NCBI GenBank assembly: GCA_019055375.1
Contig: JAHQIW010001246.1
Span: 1-64,000, forward strand
Source of the DNA: Parelaphostrongylus tenuis
Lineage: Eukaryota > Nematoda > Chromadorea > Rhabditida > Metastrongylidae
Length of the DNA: 64,000 bases
Direction of reading: 5' to 3'
The notes under the pieces were generated by a model. It was given only the letters and a program-made list of their open reading frames with translations, was not told the DNA's origin and made no database searches. Positions 1 through 11,170 of the stretch are shown one piece after another. The first letter of the stretch is position 1. Every line of letters begins with the position of its first letter. Made by a program: the position numbers and the translations under genes.

Positions 1-12
1 CACACACACACA
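1..12. repeat. (CA)n microsatellite at window edge
   Basis: The window opens with six CA dinucleotides. The tract probably continues to the left of the window. Confidence 0.8.
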
Positions 13-1040
13 ATCGCTTATAGTTATGAAGCACAGATCATATTTTGTCATAAACACTGCACAATATCGCATGATCTCTTACTTTGAGTTTCATCAGTGC
101 TTTTCGAACTTTCTTATTGAAGTTCTGTAACCTCCGAGAACTAGTTATAATGAGCTCTTTCCCATTTCGAGAACAGCAGAAGGTGAGCGTGTCTCAATCA
201 GTCGTATTATATTTGCACGATTACTACATACGCGATGACAATCGTTTATATGATCAACTCCTTCTCATTTCCTTGAGGAATCAGGTTTCTTTCAATTCGA
301 ATCACGGAGATATAATATCCGTTTGATAGAAGTATCTTTGCTTTGCACTCTTGAACTCACCACACTTGAGAGTTAACGATGCGACAACCAAAACATACTT
401 GCTTTCAACTGAACATTTTTTCCACACACTTCATTTTCTCTACTGTAATTCTGTCCTGCTTTGTTGTCAAGAAATATGCAAGAGTGGGTTTTGGATTTAC
501 TTGATTGATCAAGGTACAATGAAAGAGAAGTATGATTTACCAAGCCTAAAAAAAGCATTTGTCAAAAAGTAAAAAGAAAAGTATTGAAAAAGTACTTTTA
601 AGATGAAATTTTATCTAATGGCAGTAATAACAAGCGAGGAAAGCTAAAATTTAGTGAATAAGTTGTATTAGGTAGAATTGTATTTAAGGCAAATATAAAT
701 TCAACTTTTGTTTACCACCTAATCTTTTTTCTTAGAAGTAAACGATGTGAAGTATAACGATAAGACTATTGAAATACAGCAAACTCGCAAATTCAAATAG
801 ACTTTGAACTCATGTTTACCCTTTGTGGAAGGAGGATTATGTACTTTCCCCTAAGCCAGTGGAGTCCTTTGTTTCTCCACTTTCATTCTTTTTAGTTGCA
901 TTGTATTCCTTACAAAGGTTGTTTTCTGTTATGAAGTGGGAATTTTTGGAAGCAAGTCTTCTGTTGAACGAAGACTTTCTGCTAGACTACTTCTAATTCA
1001 TCGAACTAATCCCAAAAAGCCCAGAAATGTACTTGTGCTT
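13..1040. other. Gene-less, no recognised content
   Basis: AT-rich sequence with only short chance reading frames. I see no splice-bounded exon, tRNA-like element or known transposon protein here. Confidence 0.5.
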
Positions 1041-1345
1041 TAGAATGGCCCTCTTGAACGCTGTAGCATTATGAATAAAATTATGTTTTACACACATCTC
1101 GCGTTTTATTATTATCACGCTCATATTTAACTGAATAGGGCTCTCATACTAAACTTTACGATTCATTAAATACTGCAAAACTCTGAAATTTCAGATTGTA
1201 TTTGATTTTCGAAAAAGCCTTCTTACACCGCTATGGTAGGAGAATAGAATTGTGTTTCACATGTGTTGCCCGTTATCGCGCTTGTTCTTCGCAGGACAAA
1301 GCTCCTAATAATCTCCTATTAACGTAAATCCCAAAATGTCGAAAA
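1041..1345. repeat. Diverged ~155-bp repeat family E
   Basis: This stretch resembles units at 7300-8440 and 20990-21260. The shared core is a GCTGTAGCAG-like block, then an AAAATTGTGTTTCACA-like block, then about 60 bases further a GATAGC-CAAATTTC block. Copies are very diverged and no coding frame persists. This is the first unit in the window. Confidence 0.4.
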
Positions 1346-2389
1346 TTGTTTTGGTTATCGAAAGAGGCTTTTGTGGAACGCTGAGCAGGGAAAATGAGGC
1401 TGCATTACATACAAGTCGGGCGCTATCGCGCGGTTTTTCGATATTTGATCAAAAATTTTTTTGCCGTTTCGTAAAGATTTTTAGTTTTTTTTCTATTGGA
1501 ATTGTATATGAGAAATTCTTATATTGCATTGGGGAAAAATGAAGAAACCAAGTCATATTCCAGATAAGGATTTTCGAATGCAGCTTTAGTACTCGCTCGA
1601 AATGTCAAATCTCTGGCTACTGTGTTACGCAGCCATCTTCCAAAGAATCCGCATATTTCCCTGCAAGCGTTAGATTGAATTAAAAGGCACCATGCTAGTA
1701 AAGAGCCTGCAAGGGCGAAGCAGCAGCAGTCTAGTACCATATAAGTGCCGTACCACAGCTCACAAGAGGCTTAAATCATGTTTCGTGTTACCAGATTTTC
1801 AGACAAGCTTTTTTATCACGCTGTAGCAGAAAGAAATATTCGTACTTCCAAGCGCACATTTCTCGCAAGACAGAACTGTTCCTTGGAATTATGTGTAACC
1901 GCAAGATAACGTAAGTCTTGATCATTCCAACGCTGTGCTTATTTTCAGAAAAACCGTTTCACTGCAGCGTAGCAGGAAAAATAAGATCGAGTTCCACATG
2001 CTCGGGCATTTGTTTTTCTGCGGGATGTGTGATGATGGGCGGGGGCGAGAATGGCAATGGATCCAGTACGCCGATCAATAGATCGCTATGACGCGATACA
2101 TACATGGAGTGCAGCTTTCATTATCAAATTTCCAACTTTTTCTCCGTTTCAAAAAACTTCCGACAAAACGTGTGACTCTGACACTACAAGATTTCCTCAT
2201 CACCTTTATATGCTTGTTGTGCCCTCAACGAAGTAATAGCGAAAACGCGCAGCAGGTGTAAAAGATGACTTTTCTAGATGCTACGCGTTCTAAAACGGTC
2301 CTTCCAAAAGAAACATGCAGAGTATTAGCCAGAGATTCAAGATTTCTAAAGCTTACTAGCACTAGATCTCTTCATTATTATAGAGCCAA
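1346..2389. other. Gene-less; partial family E unit near 1800-2010
   Basis: No coding feature could be supported. Around 1800-2010 two degenerate family E cores recur (GCTGTAGCAG and GCAGCGTAGCAGG). The remainder is unassigned AT-rich DNA. Confidence 0.4.
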
Positions 2390-2620
2390 CATATCATGTG
2401 GTCTGGTAAATGGGCTCTTGTACAGCCCGATGCACTTGTTTCAACTTTACAGTCTCGTCAGTCGGGCAGAGCCGAAACAGGGGAAGAAGGTCGAAGCACT
2501 TGTGTCGGGCTGTACAAGAGTGACGTGTTGACTCGAATAGTAATGAAGAGATCTATTGAAATTTTAGCGTGGTTTTCAGAAAACACTCGAAATAAAGGCT
2601 TACTAGCACTCTTATGAAGC
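2390..2620 (+). repeat. Interspersed repeat family A copy
   Basis: Contains the family A core: CCCGATACACGTGTTTC-like, a purine stretch, then CTCGTCAGTCGGGCAG, and it ends in an AACACTCGAAATAAA-like segment. Better copies lie at 40348-41029 and 49930-50330. This copy contains an inverted echo of its own CCCGA...TCGGGC core. Confidence 0.55.
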
Positions 2621-3299
2621 ATTCCTGCACAGCAGAAAGGGATGCATCTTCATTTATACTCGATAACGGAGCAGAGCTGTCTAGGCTTTTTATTCTTGCT
2701 TTGTAATGTCAAATAAACGGTACTACGCCAAGCTTAAGCCTAAGCGTGGAAAGCATAGAAGCGTGTAGAGGAAATCCTTGAGTATGATAGCCATATGCGT
2801 TATCTAAATTTTTGCCATATCGGAGAAAAGGCCTAATTTTAATAACAAAAATCGCAAATCATATGCACTTGCGCCTACGCGTTCTGTCGTTCGCGTTATC
2901 CATCACAGCTACTCATACATTCCAGTCGACAAGCAGTGAGCTAGCTGCATGTTTGAAGCTCCATCTTATTTTCCTTGCTACAATGCAGTGATACGTCCTT
3001 TTCGGAAACCGAGCGCACACCTAGGATCACCGAAACTTAGACCATCGAAATTCAATAGAAAGCTCTATCTTGCGAGCGAACGCAAGTGTGAACAACGGAT
3101 CTTTTTTGCTACAGCGCTGTAGAAGAAAACTCCACGTATTTATGCAATAATCGTCTCTAGAGAAGATATCATTATCGACATCATCGGCGAAGAATAATAT
3201 TAGCTCATCTAACATCTCCATTCTAGTGCTATGAAATTTGGGAGTATGGATTTACAGCGATTTCCATACATCTACGAAGTTACGTTTATCACCTGGCGT
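2621..3299. other. Gene-less, no recognised content
   Basis: No feature supported. A few bases near 3060-3160 weakly resemble family E in reverse orientation. Confidence 0.4.
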
Positions 3300-3870
3300 T
3301 CCGTTAGAAATCGAGTGACTCGAAGGGGCGCCGGTAATATTTCAGTTTTTTTCTATCGCACACACGAAAAGCCCAACGGGTTCTGCTCCCTCTAAGGGTT
3401 CGTCGAGCATCACAATTTTCTTCGAGACTTTTTGTAGAAAATCAGAATCATTCTGTCGGTGCTCTTCCTATAGAACACTCAAGATCCCGAGAAATTCGTC
3501 GGTGACGGCTTTCGCACATCGGTATCCTTGACTTTCGATCATTGACGCATACTAGTACTTCAAATCTTTTCCATCGTTTGCGAAATACGGGATACTAGTA
3601 GCATCTAATTTTCGATTGAGCGTTCAATAACAACGAGTGGTGTTTCGTTCTATTAACAACCATGATTCTAAGCATACCTCAAGGAAGGGCCAACCCCGTT
3701 AGGTCAAAAAGCTTTTCACGAAGTCTGGTGTTCTTCATCTCTTCAATATATCCTTTGCGGTCACGAACACTCCTCAAGCCGATGGCCTTCTCCTGCCCAA
3801 TTCTGGAACTACGTCCCTCATCAAGATGACTCCCCGATCTACGTAAACATGATCGAAGCATTTGGAGATA
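3300..3870 (-). mobile_element. RTE-like non-LTR retrotransposon fragment (C-terminal)
   Basis: On the minus strand 3679-3861 translates with KNTRLREKLFDLTGLALP, the segment that follows the RT domain in nematode RTE-like polyproteins (usual form LRAHLF-TTVLPALTYASETW). Lower down, 3540-3610 matches at nucleotide level the equivalent C-terminal part of the longer copy at about 22080-22170 (the ACGGGATAC / ACGCGATAC block). Frames are broken several times. Only the region after the RT palm remains, so this copy is inactive. Confidence 0.55.
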
Positions 3871-5870
3871 TTCATTCCCTTAAGTATGCATGGATCATTC
3901 AAAATCAATTCGTTCGGAATAAACATCATGTTCATGAGATTAGCTCAAGACATGGTGATTTGGAAGTAATCTCGATTTCAGACAAGATGTTCACAAAACG
4001 TTCTACTATCAGGAAGAAGATACGTTTTGCTTCCGTGGATTCTTTTTTTAACATCACAGCGAAGTCCTTAATATCATCTGGTGAAATTTTGACTTTGAGC
4101 AACTTCGTTCCCACAAATAAACTGGATAATACTGAGAAAATTTCTGTAAAAGTAGTTTGAAAAAAAACCCTAAAACCCCCGTTGTGTACATGTTCTAAGC
4201 GTCAAACTGAGTGTAGTCGTCGTCATTCGAAAGCTGACGAGTTATGGACATCCTAATCAAAAACCCAGGTACCGTGAATCACGAATTACTAATTGAATGG
4301 AGCCTGTGTTGAGAGCCGCGCGATTCTTCGTCTTTTCTGAACACGGATCATCTGGGTGAATAATTATTAATCTACGCTGCAAAAGGTCAGATACAAAGAT
4401 ATCCACACCAGACTTCATTCGTTACGAGCACAATTAGCGAATTAACTGCAGTGCTCTCTTCAGAAGATCCGATGTTTTTCATTCGTTATATCAAGCGTTC
4501 AGCTATTTGCTGTTAACAATTTGTCCAGCTTCCTTTAACTGTTCTTGATAAACAGCTGTGAATGTTGACATGTTTTAGTTCACTTCGGAACTTTCAAGAG
4601 GAAATTGGAAGCCAAGAAGAAAAGATATGACCTTAAGGTCTGAGCTTTCCAAAAACATTATTAAACTTCTCCCTTGAACGAGGCTACACAGCAGTATCCT
4701 CTCTGAATTCTGAAAGAGCAAACGGCTAAAATACCAGCTATTCTGCCCTGAAACACATTGACTACGTTGTTCTACTCGTCAAAGTCAAAAATCGTTCATG
4801 AGAAAACAATAGCTACCTGATAATATTGAGGTAGTTAATGAGAATCGATCTTTTATACTGTTTTCTGAAGAGACAAGAATACTTTTCTACCAGAATCAGA
4901 GAATCAGTTATTAATCAAGGTTTGACGTGAATTTTATATACACGGCAGGTCATCATAATTCACCGCTCAGATCCCAGAAGTTCTTGGTTGAGGTGTGAAC
5001 AAAAAACTCGATGCCTCTGCTCTGCTTCCAATGTGTGTTTATCCTTTTCGGAATATAATTCGCAGATTTTCCGTGAAGATTGTAGAATATTTTCTGACGA
5101 GGCCGTATAGTAGGATACCTGTTTTGAGGCCGTGAAGATGGTGAATTTATCGACACTTCAAGTATTGAAAGCAAAATACGCGCTAATGCGTTCCATTTGG
5201 TCTTCAAAATTTGCAGGAATAAAATCAATGTGAAATGCTTTTCAACGACAAAGTCAACGAAATTGTTTTTCGAATCACTATTGATCTTGTACTAGTAATA
5301 TCAAAACCAATGATGACATATGAAGTTCTTGGTAACTATTACTACCTGGGAATGCTAATCAGACTGATTTGACTTTATCATTAACGGCGACGAGGGTGGT
5401 TCGAGGCGGAGTGATTTTGATGCTTGTCCACGTCGATATCTCCCCAAAAGTCTCTGTCCGTCATCGACGAACGTGACGGAAAACGAATTGATTTCTGATC
5501 ACGCAGAATACATTTTGGTGCCTGTAACCACAGTGCGGTGAGTCATTGGCTGCTCTTATTTTGACTTAGAAATGTAATAATCTAGGAATTTTTGTTCAGC
5601 ACCTGATCCATAAGATTAATTTTATCTATCTCATTACTACGCGTCCTCAAAATCATACATTAACCAGATGTGACGAAAGCAGTGTTTTTATACAATTTTA
5701 TTACTGTCCTCGTCATATAACACCTATCAAAATGACCGTAGCATAGTCATGAAGCGCTGCATAAAAGTATCGGAAGACAAGTATAGAATAACGCCGCTTG
5801 TTCATTGTTCTAAACTGAATCGCCTTCAACAATTTGCCTTTGAAGTAAGAGGATGATGTGTGACTTTCAG
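3871..5870. other. Gene-less stretch
   Basis: The overlapping reading frames at 3849-4160 on both strands look like chance. Around 5385-5470 a GGCGGAGTGATTTTGATGC stretch weakly resembles the serine-type tRNA heads found elsewhere, but it is too degenerate to call. Confidence 0.35.
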
Positions 5871-6030
5871 ATAGGTGTATTCGGTTTGCTTTCGAACGTC
5901 GTTGCTATAGTAGCAGTCCGATACAATCCGGCACTACGAAATTCGTTTGGTCTGCTGTGCTCTTCACACTGCATTGCCAATATGGGTATTCTACTTGTCT
6001 ACACCTTCTGGTTGCTCCTGTGACGATACT
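5871..6030 (+). pseudogene. Serpentine receptor (srx-like) exon, one-base lesion
   Basis: A TTTCAG acceptor precedes an open frame with two hydrophobic segments and the family pattern GVFGLLSNVVAIV, NPALRNSFGLLC and HCIANMG, which is TM1-loop-TM2 of the nematode srx class of 7TM chemoreceptors. These are orphan sensory GPCRs of the plasma membrane. After TFW the frame reads into TGA. Restoring one G in a GG run (near 6010) gives W-V-A-P-V-T-I-L, the expected family continuation, ending at a GTGAGG donor. No flanking srx exon was recognised, so this is either an isolated gene fragment or a gene whose other exons I missed. Confidence 0.6.
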
Positions 6031-6764
6031 GTGAGGATTGGGAGCTTAGAAATACTGAAAATTTGGTGCAATTAGTTGCTGTAAGTGAATCGGTTTATTT
6101 CTGATTGGTTTTGTGGGAGCTTTGTGAAACTAGACCATCCTATACTCTTCTGAACACTAATGCTGAAGTGTAGAGCCTCCTTATAGCAGATGAACCTGGT
6201 CGTCCAGTAAACGTATTGGTTAGCAAAGGTCTAAGAGTCATTGCTCTGCACTGTATATCACTGAAAGGGCTTAGAATGCTCAACTGTATTAGTTTGTCAC
6301 GCAAGACTCTGTGGATGCTGCCGCGGAAACAGATTTTTGAATTTGAGCGAAACCATTTCAACAATAACAGCACTTTGAAGATAACGATGTAGGAATATAA
6401 GATGTACGGAGTTTCGGACTCAAAAGGGCTGGTTTAACCGACGTGACCTCTACAGCAGAAGGACAGCCGGCTTACCTTGACCGGAGGACCTCGTTTCAAG
6501 GCTAAGGATTGTGGAAGTGCATATGTTCACATGCAGAGGAAGCTACAAAAACAATCTAGGTATGCAAGAACATGAATGAAAAAATGAGCAGCTGCCAAAT
6601 GTTCAAAAATACGTGAAGCTGGTAACTGCTTGTGCACGTATAACAACGAGTTGCGATAGTTTTTGCGACAAGGTACGAATTTGATTGAGAATGAATAATC
6701 AACCGTTAATCAGAATCTTTTTATTTGACCGCTTTTACCGACGGTAAGATCGTACAATATACCC
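6031..6764. other. Gene-less, no recognised content
   Basis: Unassigned. A 77-codon minus-strand frame at 6140-6373 has no recognisable motif or splice context. Confidence 0.35.
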
Positions 6765-7005
6765 AGTGATAAAGAGTGATATGCAAAGATGTTTCCGTCA
6801 TGTGGGATTCAAACTCACATTTCACCCCAGCCGGGGCGCGTGCTGAACCGTTGCACTACCGACGCCTTTTCGACACCGTGATGTAGCATAGAATGAGTGG
6901 TATCAAAACGGACGTCGACACGCGCCCCAGAAAAGAGTCAAATATGGGTTTGAGTCCCAGCTGACGCAAATGTTTTTTGCACATCACTCTTTATCATAGG
7001 GTATA
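6765..7005. repeat. Inverted pair of tRNA-like sequences (foldback)
   Basis: A minus-strand tRNA-like segment (6790-6870, with a B-box like GAGTTTGAATCC read in reverse) is followed by a plus-strand partial copy (6905-6970, GGGTTTGAGTCCC). The outer ends are inverted: AGTGATAAAGAGTGATATGC at 6762-6783 against GCACATCACTCTTTATCA at 6978-6996. This looks like an inverted SINE dimer similar in plan to 43875-44554 but far older. Confidence 0.45.
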
Positions 7006-7299
7006 GAACAATGAATATTCGGTTTTCTGGAAAATGGTATCTCTAAATATCTTTGGCATGTTGAGATTATGAATCGAAGAGCGACGTAAATTTTTGACAA
7101 CAGGATAAGATCCCACTTCAATGCTTCACACGTATTCTTCCACTCTCTATATTTTTGTGACAATTGAAGTAATTCAAACTCAAAGTTTAAGCTCTAAATG
7201 AGCCCACCAGCTGAGGTACAACGATTTTTTTGTAGGCTTTCTCGCTGGGCAAGTGTCTTTTCTCTGACATTCGGTAATGATACATAAGATCAGTTCACT

Positions 7300-8440
7300 A
7301 CGTTTTCAAAATATGTTTGAAAATAGCCTATTACAACGTTGTATCAGCGAAAATAAAATTATTCTTCACACTCAATTTGCTTCATTGCTCGGCCGAGGCT
7401 TCGATATGGCTCGTCGCTAAAGTTTTACTAACCATTCGATAGGCCAAATTTCAAGGATTTCCATAAGCTAATTGGCATTTTTGGAAACTTAGCACAAAAA
7501 GCTGTAAGAGAGGAAAAATATTGAAGTTCACTCCTAAAGTGTTAATCCGCCACTTGCACGTCAGAGCTAGTTTATTGGTAATTATAAAGAGTTTATACGT
7601 CAGAGGTAGCCTATAGTCACATAAAGAATAGAATATCACAAATAAAACTTTCATAAGGGCTTTTTTTATATAAAGAGATACTCCTTGTTTCGAAAATCTA
7701 TAATATTCACTGTTAATACCACAGCTTTGTAAAAAATAACCAAACTTTCAATCCTTATTGTGTATTTGTATAGCCTGTCTTGCAGGAACGTAGTTTGAAA
7801 GCACATCTTCAGCAACTAAACACTTCTTGTAGATGTCTATGCAAAGGTAATCATAGTATGTAGCTGGAGTACGTGTAGGAAGAGAGCGCATTTGTCATTG
7901 TGGAGAATGCGCTATTTCTTTTATCAGCACCCATGTTCAAAAAATAGCTTAATCTTGAATATTTGAAACGTACATGTTCTCTTTGAAATGCCTTTATATT
8001 ATGTTGCAACAGTGTAGGGCATATTTTATTTCACACTCAAGCTTTTTTGTTGAGCAAAGTTCTCATCAAAAAATTCAGTGCTTATTCGATGGCATAAATT
8101 TCTGTCAATTTGACAGTGCTTTTGTATTTCAAAAAACGTTTTGTTTCACTGCAGTACTGAAATCAAGATTCCATTTCACATGCGGCCCGCATACATTGGA
8201 TCGATATGTGGATGGTTTTGCAACATTCGCATAAAACCAGCCCTTTCTAATAACCAGTCGATAGCATAAATTTCGAACATTTCAATGGCGTGCTTTAGAA
8301 AAAAAAAAACCTCTTAGAGAGCTGTAGCAGCAGAAACAAAATTGTGTGGCACATTTGAATCCTTTTCGCTGGACACGGCTTTTCTCTCAAACCTTCATAC
8401 CCATTTGATAGCTCAAATCGTCACGACTTCAACAATATGC
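7300..8440. repeat. Tandemly arranged family E repeat (~155-165 bp units)
   Basis: At least three diverged units can be followed (about 7300-7470, 8090-8260 and 8260-8430). The phrases GATAGC-AAATTT, GTAGCAGCAGAAACAAAATT and TTTCACATG recur at roughly constant spacing. The arrangement is satellite-like but divergence is high. No protein frame is conserved between units. Confidence 0.4.
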
Positions 8441-9443
8441 TTAGTTCTTGAGAAAGACTTCTTGGTGCGTTGTTACAGCTTAAGGAAAGTTCAGTTTCGC
8501 AATTAGCGTCGGGTAGATCGCGCAGTGCAATTGACATGTGGCGTGCGATGAGCGTCGCGCGTGGAACCCAATATTCTTTGAATTGTAACAGTACGCTAAA
8601 AGTTTTGTCAAACACTAAGAATATCGTTGAAATCACTGAGATCTCTGCTACAAAACGGATATTGGAAGTCTAAATGAAAAGCTATGTCAAACGAATTATG
8701 CTTGAGTGTTAAGTAAAATTTTATTTTTGCTTCTCTGGTATGATAATACAAATATTTGGGAAAATATACGCCTTTCAAATTCTTGAAATTCCAGCTGCCG
8801 TATAATTACTAAAGCGTCAAAGAGGAATGGAAAAAAAAAAGTTTTTTAAATATGGATGCAAGTAGGGGCGAAGTACTGAGAATACTTCTTCAAAGACATA
8901 TTCCTGAACAATTGTGTGCATAATGCTGAGAAAAAGAGCGTCTTTCCCAACACCCCAACACGATTATTTTGATCGTCACTGATATGTCCGCGCTACAAAG
9001 CTCTCAAATTCAGGCATGTAGAGTACGTAGAAGTCGATTAGGTTCTTGTACGTGAGCCTCATGTATACTCGAACAGTCCCTACCGTCATCAAAAGTAGCG
9101 TAGGATTCTGGGTAAGAACACCTTTCGCGATCAGTTATCAATTATCTCTTCATCATTGCCCTCTTTATGTATTGTGGCATAATATCATGCAACAGTGGCT
9201 GGAAATGAGAAGGTGTACTTTCCATCGAAGCCTCGGAATGCCAAATTGACCTCAGTCGACGACTTTCATAGGCACAGTTCCGAAGAAATGAATGTTGAGT
9301 GACAGCAACGAACAACAAGAAATATGCACTACTGAATAGTTTTTTTAAGCGCGTCAATGACTTATTGCACAGAGCTTTTCCTTATGCGAAAGCATTCAAC
9401 TCGTCTTCACAAATACGGAATATAAATGATTCTTAATACTCAG
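8441..9443. other. Gene-less, no recognised content
   Basis: Overlapping 60-70 codon frames on both strands (8421-8673, 9046-9357) have no recognisable domain and are treated as chance. Confidence 0.35.
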
Positions 9444-9588
9444 CATAGTGTATGCATGCAAGGATGAACGTAGCAAGATACTTTTGGGAAGCCGAGGACG
9501 ATCAGGTCTGTGGTTTCTTGATGTACGGCTACAACCACCTGCACGTGATCCCGTTGGGGTTATTTTGAGTTCTTGGAACATCGGAGAG
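9444..9588 (+). CDS. Putative internal coding exon, function unknown
   Basis: A TACTCAG acceptor, 145 bases without a stop in one frame and a GAG|GTAAAT donor make this exon-like. The translation includes KILLGSRGRSGLWFLDV followed by RLQPPARDPVGVILSSW, which is protein-like in composition and loosely like a WD40 strand (K-I-L-L-G-S-R-G...L-W-F-L-D-V-R). I do not recognise the family. No companion exons could be joined, so it may be one exon of a gene with long introns or a captured fragment. Confidence 0.35.
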
Positions 9589-10009
9589 GTAAATGGAATC
9601 GCTTTGAGGTTAATCAACTGTGAAATTACATAGATACGCAAAATAAGTCGCATGTACAGCGGCAAATGTTGCAGCGACGAATAATGCTCATGGTATGGGT
9701 AAGTGGATATATATCAATCAAGAGCTCATAGAGCGTTAGAATAAAATGCTCATATATATTTCTGCGTTGGTCCCAACTCTTTAGTGCACTAATAGTACAA
9801 ATTTCCGAGTGATCGATGAATTGATAATGCATTCAGTATATATGGCCATTAGTGAATATCCAATGTTTTCTGATATATAATAAGTGTGATGATTTTTGGG
9901 TAGTGTATATGATGGGAATTATTCAAGACTCGAAGATTTAATCATGATGTTCTTGTACAACTTTTTACACTTGTTGAACGGCAAAAACATTATCATTGCA
10001 TAGTAAACT
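9589..10009. other. Gene-less AT-rich spacer
   Basis: Nothing recognisable. Confidence 0.4.
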
Positions 10010-10095
10010 GCCGCAGAGTGTTGGGGGGGTCTACCACGCGAGCGCCGCCACGGGCAACACAACCACTCGGCCACGGCGCCTCCTGGCCTATACCT
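10010..10095 (-). repeat. tRNA-Ser/Leu-like SINE head
   Basis: The minus strand reads GCGCCGTGGCCGAGTGGTTG, an A-box characteristic of serine/leucine-type tRNAs, but no complete cloverleaf follows. Related heads occur at 38850-38935 (minus) and 57960-58035 (plus), so this is a dispersed tRNA-derived family rather than a functional tRNA gene. Confidence 0.5.
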
Positions 10096-10532
10096 TATAT
10101 TCAATTAATGTGCGCATGAGCCACAAAACGATGAAGGCATACCGTTATGTATGGGTCTCAATAGAGTTCATACTAAGAATGATGCACGACTAATTGTGGA
10201 TTTATGTCACAATCTCGGAGGATATGTGGTCTTGAAACTGTTGAGCACAAAGGATTCGCGTACTGAGGGTCGTATTCGTAATCCACGGAATGATTAACTC
10301 TGATTAGAGTCAGTTCGGCTGGAGACGAGCTCCGGTTTTCGTGAACTTGCATCGGAAGGCTGGCTCGTACTCTGAAAGAATGTGAAGATTCAGGCTAGTA
10401 CATTCTCCTTTTTACTCAAATGAGAGTCTCCTTTTTGCTCATATTGAGAGTCGTAATTAGTTGAAATTTGCCAACAAAGATGTGGAAGGTCGTTCCGCAA
10501 AGCGTACTCACTGAATCCAGTCCTTCTCAAAG
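10096..10532. other. Gene-less, no recognised content
   Basis: No feature could be supported. Confidence 0.4.
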
Positions 10533-10857
10533 TCGTAGGAGCTCCGGTGAGAAATATTATAGCACCAAGATACTTAAGATTTTCAGTATTTTTACTGCTT
10601 TTTTCGCAGTGTTATGATGATTCATTTATACCCAAGCGAACTAAGTGGTGAGCAGAAGACGATTTCAGGCGGGAGTCGAACCCGCGTTTCATGTTCGTAG
10701 GAGCTCCGGTTGAGAAATATTATAGCAGCAAGATACTTAAGATTTTCAGTATTTTTACTGCTTTTTTCGCAGTGTTATGATGATTCATATATACTTAAGC
10801 GAACTAAGTGGTGAGCAGAAGACGATTTCAGGCGGGAGTCGAACCCGCGTTTCATCC
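10533..10857 (-). repeat. Tandem duplication of SINE family T 3' part (162-bp units)
   Basis: Unit 1 (10533-10694) and unit 2 (10695-10857) are nearly identical direct repeats. Each begins TCGTAGGAGCTCCGG and ends in the reversed tRNA T-arm GGGAGTCGAACCCGCGTTTC. Each carries the hairpin block ACTGCTTTTTTCGCAGT of family T. The few differences (GGTGAGA/GGTTGAGA, CACCAAG/CAGCAAG) show a fairly recent duplication. Confidence 0.75.
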
Positions 10858-10894
10858 ACTACTGGGACGCGTGCTACCACTACACCACCGAGGC
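10828..10894 (-). repeat. tRNA-like head of SINE family T
   Basis: The minus strand reads GCCTCGGTGGTGTAGTGGTA (A-box) through to CGGGTTCGACTCCCG (B-box and T-arm), about 67 bases. The acceptor stem does not pair fully. Part of the second unit at 10695-10857. Confidence 0.6.
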
Positions 10895-11071
10895 ACATTG
10901 GCGCCGTCACTTATTCTCCAACGTCTTTATCATAGCTGTCAGCTACCAACCCTTAACAGGCTTTGCTCGGGTGTGCGATACCGCTTTATAAACCCAGTTG
11001 AGCTTACGAACAATATTAGATATAATACTCGATAACATAGAAATGTTGAATACTGAGTGAAGGCGCAAATG

Positions 11072-11170
11072 TGCCTCACTAATGTAGTGGTAGCATGCAT
11101 CCCGATATGAATGAAACATGAGTTCGACTCCCGCCTGAGGTCGTATTTTTGCTTACCATTTAATTCGCTT
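11072..11170 (+). repeat. SINE family T copy, plus strand
   Basis: GCCTCACTAATGTAGTGGTA is followed by GAGTTCGACTCCCGCCTGAGG and the family tail. Together with the minus-strand head at 10828-10894 it flanks a body (10895-11071) resembling the palindrome arms at 43.9-44.5 kb (the AAACCCAGTTGAGCT block), so this is an old inverted dimer. Confidence 0.55.
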
